Shown here one piece after another: positions 34,176 through 45,286 of a stretch of 64,000 bases of DNA. The translations under genes were made by a program, and so were the position numbers. Every line of letters starts with the position of its first letter. Position 1 is the stretch's first letter. Under the pieces are notes generated by a model. The model was not told the DNA's origin. It made no database searches and saw nothing but the letters and a program-made list of their open reading frames with translations. Origin of the DNA: Metallyticus violacea (lineage: Eukaryota > Arthropoda > Insecta > Mantodea > Metallyticidae); the NCBI GenBank assembly GCA_030762175.1, contig CM060833.1, positions 69,764,001 through 69,828,000 on the forward strand. Direction: 5' to 3'.

Positions 34176-37100
34176 CAGCATATGCTTGCTTAATAAACTT
34201 GAGTAATTTACTTTTCTTTTTAAGTATTTATATTATGTATGTTAGAAATAACTTACAATACAAACTGTACTATATTTACTGCGTATTTCCCGTCACTTTG
34301 TACTGCAGACCAGCAGCCAGCCTTGCCGGGCGACCGCACGCCGCGAAACCGGTTGCATGAATGTTCGTTCATCCCGTATTTGCAGTTTGTAAAGATGGGC
34401 GCGTATCGTGGTATAAGAACCCGAAAACTTCTATCTGATATATCTAAGTTTAGCAAATGGTGGCAAGTAGTTTGCTGAGCACTCAGTTGTAATGCAGTTC
34501 GTACGGGAGGGGCTGCTTGTTGTTCTGAATGTATTAACCCGTTGAAAATGGTCTGCCGGGTGTGCCCACTTCTTCCAATGTCAAATCGATGTCTGAAAAC
34601 ACTTTGTCTGTGTAGCAGAATATTTATTCTTGAAAACTGCTTCTACAGCAAACACCCAATGCGCGCTTGAGCAACTTCCGACATTACTGAATGCTATTAT
34701 TTCTCTCTATGCATTGTAGCTTAGTAAAGGGTTTACTTTATTCCACGTTACTCAATGCACTCTCCTCTCTCCGATTCTATGATTTACTGCGGCAGCATGC
34801 TCACAACCTCGAAATAAGGAGATTAGAAAACGTATTACACAGGTTCACAAGTTCAACCTAATTTTAATTTAGAAATAATAATACATCTTCGTCTGCACTC
34901 TCTAAGTGCTGATTATGATTTTTCATCGCGCAATTTCTTAAATCACTTTAAACTAAAAAAACAGAAAATATTTAGAGGTTATTTTAAAGTAAAATATAGT
35001 TAAATTATTTTAATGTTTTCTAAAACTTTCGAAATGCCACATTACAACAAAATCAGACCAGCTAAAGTTATTTTTGAAGGCTTTAAGTAATTCAAAACTC
35101 AACTTCATTTCGTAATTTCTATCAATATCAACTGCTGACTTCACTGATCCTATATCACTCGTCATTCTCAATCCAAGGTAATATTTTGACCGCAGGCAAT
35201 GATTTTTCACAAAGTCTGTCTTCTCTTTTAATAAATAGCCTCCTAACAAATGACATATCTAGACACCTTAGGACTGAAATACTTCGAAGTTTCAAAAACG
35301 GTCTACCAAGAACAACTGTTAAGTACCTCATCGTGTTCTCCTGAATCTCATCCAAATTGAAATCTGCACGCTTTCTATGATGAAATGCCAACGTTTTCTG
35401 GACTTTAGAGGGGCTGCAAAACTGAATAATAGAATGTTAAAACTTCCGTGGATGATATTGAAATTCACACAATAAAATTTCACTTCCGTCAAAGAGCCAT
35501 GCAGTAACCCCTCCCTCACAAATAGATGTCAGATTGCACAAGAATCACTCAAAATACTTGAACATTTAAAAAATGCTGAATACCTATTGAATGGAGTTCA
35601 TTTTTGATGGGTTTTAAAAGTTCTGGTGTTTTGGTATTCCCAAACGCAACAAATATAAAACCTATTTAGAAAAAAGTACTGACTGTTACATACTTTTAAT
35701 ACATGATGTGCCACTTTTGCCCAGGCCAGTTATCTCAAGCTCTAACTCAAGGGAGCAGAATACAATCCTGCTTGGGTCAATGTCCCTGCTGGGGAACTTA
35801 TCTGAAGATTTTAGCGCTTCGAATTCCAGGGCTCATCTGGCACAATTAATTCCATCCATTGTTCGCAAACACAAAATCCAATATCAATGTTAAATTCTGA
35901 ACCATTAGTACTATAATATTGAAAATTTGACAACTTATGTAAAATCATTATATTTATTACTGAGTAGAATTAATATACTTTAAGAATTAAAACAAGAATT
36001 ATAATTTGCTTTTATTTGAAGCCTCTCTTAGTGAAGTATTTATACAAAAACTTCCATAATTTTTAGATTATTAAACTTTTCATAATAGTGTTACTTATGT
36101 GTAATGTTCAGAAAAACAAGTGAAAATTTCAAGGAAATTGAGGCAATAGATTTTTCTCTAGATGTCAATACATGCAAGAAAATGTAGTATTAATCAAAGA
36201 TTAAAAAGACACTAACCCGGAACCTTGCTGGCCACAGTCAGGATCTGCTGAGATTGCTCGTATCAAAATAGGGGGACGGGAGAATCTGGAGAATGATGGG
36301 AACTTAATTTGTTCCAAAGTTATTTAACTTTGAATGATGGTGTCAAAATCATAAGATGTTATAATTTATGCAGATGCTTTTTTAAATACTAAAAAAATAA
36401 TTTTATTCTACATAAAACAATAAACATCATTTCCCATAATTAAAAAAGTCTAACATTTATAATTTATTTTTTAAAAATTCAAAAGTTTGTGTTCTATCTC
36501 TCCTAAATACTTTATTTTCTCTACATCTAATGTAGCGTTGGCATTTAGTTCATCGTCCATTTGGAAATAAAATACTCCTTTTCACTTGAGTTAGCAGATA
36601 ACAGGTGATAATGAAACTAATGCTTAATATTTCCTTTGCAACGTGATCTTGATGAAACTGGAAGTTATCCTATCGCAGAAAACCTTCAGTTAGAGCGAGA
36701 TATGGTATGTTGGAAAGCTTTCTCTTAATCTTAAAAAGAAGTTGGCTGTTCCATTGTATTAATTTATTATGTTTATTAATAATTAACCAACAGATTAACA
36801 TACGTAAACTAAAGTTATGAAAGTTGCATTTCTTTCATTCCCCTTTACATTTAACACCGTGGCTATATACAAGTATAATGGGGATGTATTTAAGTAATTA
36901 ATGTATATATTTATGTATGCATAGCTACATATAAATCTTGTATTTTTTAAGTTTCATTATCTCTCTCTTGAAATTTTCCCACATCACATTGTCATATTTG
37001 ACGCATTTTTTCTAAATAACTCCTTGATGTTTGGTCTTAAATTTAACGTTTTGTTACCTCTTATATTCTTCAGTAACACTAATTTGGTAAAAGAAAATTT

Positions 37101-38600
37101 TCTCTCCATAATTCTATCTGTTCACGTTAAAAATACAATTTCAAATATTATCAAATTGGATGTTTTTATTTCAAAGCTCCTTTTCTTATGCTACTTAAGT
37201 ATACCACTTCAGATTTGAACAATGCTATCCCTTCTCTCACAACTTCATCGCAGATTTCAATATATTTACCCTCCTCCAGTCATTATTTAATCTTTGTATA
37301 GTTGTAGGGGTTTTTGTATGGTCAAGACTGCCTCATAATTCCTATGGTTGGTTTGTAACTGACTTGTATCATTTTCACACAGCTTTAATTTTGACTGCGA
37401 TTTATTTTTGTTATCAACGGTATATAGAAATGGCCGCACTTGTTTCATCAGTTATACGGAATATACAATTTAAATAATTTGTTTTCATATCGTGACATAT
37501 TTGTTTTCTCTTAGTCTTCTTGCGCACTGCAAATTTTAATTAACAAATACAGCATATTTAAATTAAATGGCACAGTAGAACAAGTTGTGAAAATTGAAAA
37601 GAGGCAATTGAGATGGACAGATCCAATATTTATAGGTCCCCGTGGTATGTGTTGAATTTGGTGCTCGTGGATTTGGAATCGCGGGTAGAATGTGTCCTCG
37701 GAAATGAATGTATGAAAGTTATATGCATTGATACAAAAACAGGTGTCCAGAACATGCTTTGCTATGTCTACGGACAAAATTTTACATTTAGAGATTTTCC
37801 TGATTTTGCGTATTTGTTCAAGATTTTCGTTTACGATATTTATAAAAGTATTCTATTCTGTATGCGGAAACCGCCTTAAAACACCCTTTTACCGGTACAA
37901 TCCATTGACAGATGCAAATATATTTATGAATTATTTAAACCAAAAAATTATGAGCATTCTTTGACAATAAGGATCATAACGTAGAGAGATAAAATTAGCG
38001 TAAAGAGATAAAATTACCTGTTTTACATAATAATATTAAGACAATTGTTTTATGCAGAAATGTGGCCAATACTATGTTCCTGATACAAATTTACAAAATA
38101 ACATTTCTTCCGTTTCTAATATAATATATTACATATTAATTACGATTTACACAACACAATTAAAAGAACTTAGTAAACGACTTTTGTTCATTTTTAAAGT
38201 CATTATGATATTCGTTAGAAGCCGAAAGGCACCAGTTGGAATTTTCAGAGATTGGAGATTTTCTAGAAGTTAACACGGTGAAATGGATCATGAAAACAAA
38301 ATACTTTGGAAGCCGGATGGAGTTGTTTCTCAACGAGGTAATGAGTGAGTTACTGTAATTCTGTTGTTGAACCTATCCTTCTTGTTCCTCTTCTGTTTGG
38401 TTCCTGATGTTTCTCTGGGGTCTATTGGCAGTGCTAATTTAAGTGGATTCAGCATGAGAAAGCTTTCTTTTTGTTTTTTGAAAAATGTCATCACTGTAAC
38501 GATAAGTACTGCAACTAAAATTCACTTTTAGATAATGGTGACTTCCATCCGAACATGGGCAGCTCACATATGCAAAGACGAATGGCATTGTTATGCCGTA
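34176..38600. other. Unassigned region
   Basis: No gene or element that I can support in about 4.4 kb. A short GC-rich patch lies at 34300-34350. Frames at 35010-35519 (minus) and 37511-37964 (both strands) are 63-88 codons long, overlap one another, and show no known motif. Confidence 0.45.
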
Positions 38601-38607
38601 ATTTCCG

Positions 38608-38850
38608 TCCCAATGCTTCGTCGTTTGCAACTACTGAATCTAACAGAGTTCGGTCCCTTCAAACGCCACATCAATACTGCTTGTGATGCATGGGTGCCCA
38701 ATAACCCTGGGAAAATCATGAAGATCTATGACGCGTCTAGCGCCGTTAGCTTCTGGCAGTGACCAATGTGTAGTCAGAGTTTCGGTGCCCTGGAATATTT
38801 CCCTTTCAGTAAGTTCATATTCACCTTGTTCGTTTTGCTGCAGGTTTTGT
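38608..38850 (+). pseudogene. pogo/Tigger-like transposase fragment
   Basis: The frame encodes RRLQLLNLTEFGPFKRHINT, then ACDAWVPNNPGKIMKIYD, then ASSAVSFW, then a stop. This matches the last part of the DDE_1 endonuclease domain of pogo/Tigger/jerky-type transposases, where HxLQPLD...FGPFK..YN.....W...NPGK..TIYD.....  is followed by a GF...GI.PFN segment. The latter appears in a shifted frame as FGALEYFPFSKFIF (about 38778-38822). The His usually preceding LQPLD is replaced. The N-terminal DNA-binding regions and most catalytic residues are absent. Confidence 0.7.
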
Positions 38851-38860
38851 TATGAATTGA

Positions 38861-40737
38861 TCGAAAAGAAAAGTCAGCAAGTTTGAATTTTCTAATAATA
38901 TATTCGTAATGTCCATATAAGAAAGTTTTGTAGAGCATGAGATTGAAACTAAGTCACGTCTTGCTGATTCATGAGTTCTCAGATCAGCAGCAGTTCAGCA
39001 GTACTTGGATGGGTGAACAGTAGTTAACAAAAAATTGACTTGTTCCTGGAATAAAAGTAAACAACTTCTAGATTCTGTCTGTAGCGGATTTGCTCTTCAT
39101 TACGGTCTAGTACCTGTGCAAGTACTACAAAGTCTTGACAACAGCTTGTGCCACTTATTCAAACACACGCCACTCTCACCGCTATGTCTCATGTCCCTTG
39201 GGGCAGTCTTCGCTTCTACCAGGTATCATTCACCAACCAATGAAATTAAAAAAAAATAATTTGGTTCACCTTCGGATGATCTAATCACATTTCTTAGTTT
39301 ATTAACTTTAACTTTGTTCTAATATTCTTCAACTGTTCTGACATGGCCAGGTAATCGATAATGTAGGGGAGAAGGGAGGGTGTCTTGTAAGAAGGAAATG
39401 AGCGCAAAAACGACACAGGGTTTAGATATCGTTGGTGTAAATGTTTTGAGCCTAAAGAAGATAATATAAATTTGATTCAGGATTTCTCACGGAGGCTGGA
39501 ACGTTTTCAATTGATCTAATGAAATTGAATTTCAGATATTGGAACCTATGTGTGCATTATACTGCAGCACAATGTTAACTCTTTTACTCTAGGCCACTCT
39601 ATCTTTAATTCTTATATATAATATTGAAGATAAACGGTCTAAGTGGAAGAGAACCAGCTTTCAACATACACACACTTTCTAAAGAGAAAGGTTTTCCTTG
39701 TTTTAGACCAGACGCTCTCTTCTAAATCCTAGCACTCTATCCACCCCTTCTCTAACCACCCCATTAGCTATCGCACATGGTGCCGCTTAGAAAACACATC
39801 TAATGTGCAGGGCCATTCGCACCGTGGAATCTACGATTTGTGCAAAGAAAAGAATTTGTTTTTATTCTATTACTTAAACAGGCATCTCAAGTTTGATAAG
39901 TACCCCCCAAACATTAATGACAAAGTTAAAACATGAAGATACATGTTGAACGAACAAATAACGTTTAACATTTAACACAATACGAACTTTATCAACTTTT
40001 AGGGACAGTCAAATTGCCATATCCCCACCAATGTTAAATTCAGCAAAAATATTACCTTTTATTCAGAAACTACAAAAGAGAGTTAAATAATTTTGCTTGG
40101 TGCACTAATGAACAAGTATTCATGTGATTGATGAAAATGAAGGTGCAGTGAATAGTAAGCTAGTTACATTTTTATTTAAATATGGAGCACCATTTACTTT
40201 AAACATTTTACTTTTATTTTTTAAATGCAATGCGCATAATGTTTTCAAACTATTTCTTTAAATTAAATGCTTCTCTGTTAAAATAGCTGGTAAACTTTTC
40301 AACTTTTAGGTTTCTATTACAGAAGCGTATTTGTGTGAAAAGTGCATTTTTTCAGAAATTGCAACTAAACAAAAATTAAAAAATCATCCTTTCAGATAAA
40401 ATAGCATAAGTCCCCCCAAGCTGATACCTTCCACCTATTCATCTTAATGCTGATGTATTTCTCCTTTTTATAAATATTCACAAAATTATTGATTTTTAAC
40501 GGAGGGAATGAACCGACAGAGTAAAAATACTGTGAAAATACTAAATTTTAAAATAAAATTATCCTAACGCTTTAAAACATATATGAAAATAAAAATATTC
40601 AAATTACACATATCAAACAAAAATATAAAAATGAATGAAAATTGTTACTTTACTCTCCTTAAGGATTCAGAATCGTAGTTTTACCACATTTATCTTAATA
40701 CACTAACGGGCTGAGCTGTTTTGCTTGAGAAAATATA
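38861..40737. other. Unassigned sequence
   Basis: Nothing recognised. The 74-codon frame at 39035-39259 has no motif. Confidence 0.5.
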
Positions 40738-41890
40738 TTAAGGTGGTCAGAAAGTATTATCATATAAATGGGTTTTTCATTTTCTCTCAGTTACTATGCA
40801 ATGGATGGTTTGCTTATTTTCATGAAAACATTATTTTAAAGTATATTATTAGGACGCGTTTAAATCAATTTAATGCATTTTAAGTATATTTAATAGAAAT
40901 TCTCAGAATCTAACGAATAACTTCCGACAACGAAATAGCAGTTCACATTCCTCTTTATTTTGAGAAACGAGTGATAAGTCGGCAGCTGAAGAAATTGTCA
41001 TATAGGAGGTGGGGAAGTTGTCAGCATAAAAACAGCATCGAATTGGTTCAGGAAATTCAATGATGGATATAATGGTATTGAATAAAAGTCGCACTCTGGA
41101 CGACCTTCAGATATAAAAATGTAGTTAACTCGTGAAATACAGGAAGATTTGGTGTCTCCAAAACAACACTATCTGAACCTTCTCGACATAATGTATAAAA
41201 GTTGAACATTAGATCCACATGATCTTACCGAAGCTCAGGCCCCGAAGACGAGATGGTGTTTGTGAACAACTTCTTCAAAATTAACATGGAAACGCATAGT
41301 AACATGTGATGAAAAATGGCTCTTGTTTCGTAATTCTGAAAAAGGAGAAAGCAATGGGTACTCTGAGGGGAAGAACCTCAGCTAACGGTTCGTCAAAGTC
41401 GTTTTGGGCAAAAGGCGATGTTTTGCATTTTGTGCAGTTTCGAAGTTGCTTACCATTTTGAGCTTGTCGCAAACGTCCTTGCAGTTGACGCTGGATTGTA
41501 CTGTGAACAACTGCACAGGGCTTATACGTTTTAAAACTATGCTATCCGCTGAAAGACTGCAACAAGACTGCTCCTAACCATCGATCAAGATTGACTCAGG
41601 AATTAGAATTCTGTTTCGCCCAACATACAAATCAGTTCTGACTATGGCTTTTTCGGTTCATGGCATTTTTATTTATTTATTTTTTTTTTTTGAGGATAGC
41701 GGTTCGATAATCTTGAAGAGTCTTAAAACATCTTCAGACTTTTTTTTATCCAAGAATCGGTATCCCCGACACATTGGCATTCTGGAAGAGATGGATGAAG
41801 GGCATAAAAATGATGGTTTGTTGTTATATTACGGTACCAGTTATATCGAAAATATTTCAGGCCAAACATCTTTCGAATTCTTTTGTTGTA
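40738..41890 (+). mobile_element. Mariner element, degraded
   Basis: The left boundary is suggested by TTAAGGTGGTCAGAAAGTATTA at 40738, which resembles mariner terminal repeats (TTAGGTTGGTC.GAAAGT). No matching right terminus was found, so the right limit follows the coding remnant. The length fits a 1.2-1.3-kb mariner. Confidence 0.6.
41015..41860 (+). pseudogene. mariner transposase, degraded
   Basis: Order of recognisable pieces: KTASNWFRKFNDGYNGIE (DNA-binding region ending in WF.KF..G), SGRPSDIK, LDPHDLTEAQ, then WKRIVTCDEKWLLFRNS with the first catalytic Asp intact (at about 41310). The second block (usually QQDNARPH) is not recognisable. The end, SDFFLSKNRYPRHIGILEEM and then a DG..LYY, parallels the mariner C-terminus (FF.SK...FY..GI..L...W....DG.Y). 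Stops and shifts are frequent. It belongs to the classic mariner type (CDEKW), not the FSDEA lineages elsewhere in the window. Confidence 0.8.
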
Positions 41891-43298
41891 GCTTGTAATA
41901 TTCAAGTGGATAGGAACTTAATACCGAAAAGTACATAACTATTTGCTTTTAATAATGAAACAAAGACCGTATTGCTAAAAATAATGTCAAACTCCCTATA
42001 CAAACTAGCTATATACAGTGTTATTGTAGAGTGAGATCCTTTATATTCGAGTTTACAAACGGATAGACTGATGTAACCAAAATTATTTCTTTATACAAAT
42101 TTTTCATAAATTGAGTTTTTTACGTACATTCGCTTACAGTTTTGTGTCATGTATATTTGAATCACTAGGATGAGTTTGTACATAGTCTTAGTACACTCTT
42201 TATCAAAAATTTAATTAAAAATGGGTCAAACGTGATCTTAAAGTCAAGGTTGTAGTGCCATCTGGTGTTACAAAACAGGGGTAATAGTAACAATTAAGCG
42301 ACATTGTCATATGCCCTGTGATAAAATTATCTATTTCACTTAAGTCATAAAAAATCAAGAAAAGCGTGTAAATACATTTTCTTCCTCCCTGCGTCCGTAA
42401 TTTTGTACTGAACTCTTCCCCGCCTAATATTTAGGCACATTATCTTGCCTTTATTCTATTCTGTGCAAGCAGCTCTTTGCGCGACTTAAAACGGTCAGTC
42501 CACTATGGATCTTGGATTTTGATTCCAGCGAGTCCAGTGCGATGCCTACCTTCTCCAGGCCCGAGGTTTCGAGATCATTATGACTGTAGATCAGCCGCTG
42601 CCAGTCACATGAATGCAACTATGACATTCAAACAGAAATTCTTGAATGAAAGGATTGTAAAAATGAAGTAGTGAAGGAGAGAAAGAAAGCGAAGAATGTT
42701 GTGGAATGAAACCTGAATAATGACAGAACCTTGAAAAAACTCCAAATTAATATTTTCAACGTAAACGTATTTAACCATCCGGGGATAGAGCCCGGTTTTG
42801 CAATATTGTCAACCTAGAGCTCTGGTCATCTAAACAATCGATGCGTCATTGAATTGGATCAGAAGGTGGAGGTTTGCTTCTTATTTCCTTTGTGTGGTGT
42901 TCTTCCTTTCGGAATGATCTGTTGTTAATGCCGTATTTGCAAGTTTCTCATTACCATTATCATTTATACAGTGATTGTTTGCTGCGATTCATTCACCGTG
43001 TAAGAATCTTCTTCCCAAAGACCCCTCCTTAAAAGTTGTAACATTTTTGTTAAACTTTCTGAAACTCTTTTTGAAAATGTAATGTCTTTTTTTCTGGTAA
43101 ATACAGGAAATTCCTAAATTAATATAAGTATACCAGCACAGGTGTTTAACCAGCCGTAGTGGCAAGGTCTGCAGAGTTTATGTTCTATTAATCCTCAAGT
43201 TAACTATACACCCGCCAAAATACTTGTGCAGCCCAGCTGTTACTTAAACATTTCAACAACCACAATGGAGTTGTATTAGATTTGAAGCATTTATTTTT
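41891..43298. other. Unassigned, with weak tRNA-like patches
   Basis: GC-richer patches at 42470-42620 and 42775-42850 contain B-box-like strings (TTTTGATTCCAGCG on plus, CGGGCTCTATCCCCGG on minus). They could be old tRNA-derived SINEs. Without a second copy I cannot support them. Confidence 0.4.
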
Positions 43299-43520
43299 AT
43301 TTGATTTATTTATGGACGCTCTTTAACATCACAGATCATCACAGTCCCATTCAATAATTAACAACGGAGTCAAACAACGGATAATGTTTGCTCAGAAACC
43401 TCTTCTTTCAGGCTTGAGGTTCCTTTACGTGCCGTAAATCGGTGACATTGGACGCAGACTTTGCTCCTCTTCTGAAGGAAGCCAATACATACATAGGAAT
43501 TTTTGGCCGAAAAAATTTAG
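43299..43520 (-). mobile_element. SINE-B copy 5 (minus), diverged
   Basis: Minus-strand family-B SINE truncated at the 5' end. The tail CCATAAATAAATCAAAT lies at 43299-43315 on the plus-strand coordinates. TGATGATCTGTGATGTTAAA precedes it, then the body with TTTACGGCACGTAAAGGAAC and CTTCAGAAGAGGAG. The tRNA-like head is missing beyond about 43520. It is more diverged than copies 3 and 4, hence older. Confidence 0.8.
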
Positions 43521-43604
43521 GACCAAAATTCACCAGAAAGCAAACGGAAAATTAGTGCAAGATATTATCGTTTCTTAAAACTGGTTTTGTAGCACACAGG
43601 ACAC

Positions 43605-44135
43605 CAGACCTCGAGTTTCAGATGAGACCATCGAACAATTGATTTATCTATCTATTTTTGTAGCACAAAGAAACCAGTCGAAACGTGCCAGATTAGAACT
43701 AAACGTTCCCAAAATAACAGTGTGGAGGGTTTTAATGACACTTCTGCAATATAAGCCGTACAAATTGCTGCAAGCTTAAAGTGGTGTGAATATAGGACGA
43801 CTTGAATTTTCCGACAGAATGAAAACGTAGACAATTTTCTTGATTAATTTGTGTTTAGCGATAAAGCTATTTTCCAGCTCAGTGGAAAGGTAAACCGCCG
43901 TAATGTGTATATATGGGGTCCTGAAAATAAATGCGAGGTAGTCCAACATTCAACATGTTAAATGTTTTTCGCGTATTAAGTTGTGCTAAAGTGTGTGGTC
44001 CATTTTTTAGAGAAAACTACAACTGGCTTAGTTATATGGATATTCTAGATAATTATATGATGCCACAAATCAAAGAAAAGACCAGGGAAAACTTGGTAAG
44101 CTTAAAATATATATATACATATATGTATAAATAAA
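43605..44135 (+). pseudogene. Mariner-like transposase, 5' two thirds
   Basis: Same lineage as the 12220 element. From 43609, PRVSDETIEQLIYL, then LELNVPKITVWRVLMTLLQY and KPYKLLQA (helix-turn-helix and linker) are in one frame up to a stop. Then GRLEFSDRMK, then VFSDKAIFQLSGKVNRRNVY and IWGPENK with the first catalytic Asp retained, then VCGPFFRENYNWLSYMDIL and MPQIKEKTRENL. The element is lost before the second catalytic block (QQDGAPPHF). Stops and at least two frame changes are present. Confidence 0.83.
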
Positions 44136-44309
44136 TAAAAATAAAAAAACAACAGTGACGGACGATCCTAATTAGAATCGAAATCGGGATCTCCTGTTTC
44201 TGAATCCATTCCTTAATGACTATTTAAAAACTTAAATAAAATTAATAGACTAGAAAGAAGATCCTTCAGAGTTTAATAAAATACAATTTATTTAGGTTCA
44301 TGTAATAAG

Positions 44310-44345
<36 letters not shown>

Positions 44346-44861
44346 TTTATTTGATTGGGATTACAATTTATACAGTAGGGTCAGATTGATACCTTTGGTG
44401 TTCTTGGTTCTAAAATGCGCACTAAGTTGAGTTTACTTCTCAATAAAATCAAGTGTTTAATGAACTGATATTAAACTTTTAAGTTACAGATTTATTAATT
44501 AAAACGCTAACGTAATGAACACCTTATCTCATAAATCCATGCTTTATGTTTTGCTTAGAAAGTACAACGTTTTTGAACTTAACCAAAATACAAAAAAGTT
44601 ATTTATTATTGCCGTACAAGAAGAGCCTAATATAACCTGAAGTAAAAATAACCAAGAAAGGATCATCCAATTTGGTAATAGAGTTTCAGTATCAGTATTA
44701 TTCAGAACAACTCTTTTCAACACTTTTAAGATTTTCCAGCATAAAAAGTTGCGAACTTTGAAATTCTACAGCAATTTGGTCAGAACATTCAGTGGAATGT
44801 GATTCAGCATTGTATTTTGTATTATAGCCTTATCTTGTACAACACAAAAATTATGGCAAGC
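44136..44861. other. AT-rich spacer with microsatellite
   Basis: It contains a (TTA)n array at 44311-44345. Otherwise nothing is recognised up to the LINE target duplication. Confidence 0.55.
44311..44345. repeat. (TTA)n microsatellite
   Basis: About 11 uninterrupted TTA units. Confidence 0.95.
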
Positions 44862-44874
44862 TTTAATTCACAGG
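44862..44874. repeat. LINE target-site duplication, left
   Basis: TTTAATTCACAGG, repeated exactly at 48138-48150 beyond the LINE tail. Confidence 0.93.
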
Positions 44875-45019
44875 GTAGCGGGAGAGAACCCTCATAGAGG
44901 TAGTCTCTCCAAAGGGGATAGCGTCCCTTCCCTCGCTAGCTCCAGGTCACACTGGCCCGGTGTGAAGTACCTGGTTCAGGGTCCCTTACACAGGGTTACG
45001 TGTGAAGACCTCAACGGAT

Positions 45020-45245
45020 ATGGTAAATGTGCGGAAGAGGCGCCCTTTTTGCTGGGAAAAGAATAAGCAGATCCATGTCCGGGATAACAAGGACAAAGTC
45101 CTCAACGGTCCAAATAGAGAGCGGAGGAGGCAACCCTTCCTTTGGGGAAATACAAAAGAAGGCTATGATGTATAACCTAAAGTTGGCAGCCTCAACATAC
45201 ATCTTACCCTGCAGAACACTAGTTACGTGCTCAGGGGAAATTTAA
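45020..45245 (+). CDS. Possible small LINE ORF1
   Basis: A 72-codon frame from ATG 45027 (MCGRGALFAGKRIS...) to a stop at 45243-45245, ending just upstream of the endonuclease frame. Some RTE elements carry a short ORF1 of unclear function in this position. No zinc knuckle, coiled coil or RNA-binding motif is visible. Part of the frame (YNLKLAASTYI) vaguely resembles the opening strand of an endonuclease domain, so it may instead be a decayed N-terminal extension of ORF2. It is equally possibly not translated. Confidence 0.35.
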
Positions 45246-45286
45246 TTACTAAAAGTCTCACAAGAAGAAACAGGACGGTCCAAATG

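Noticed and set aside
34176..38600. Host exons among the overlapping frames at 35010-35519 and 37511-37964
   Set aside because: The frames overlap on opposite strands, have no domain, and no splice signals stand out.
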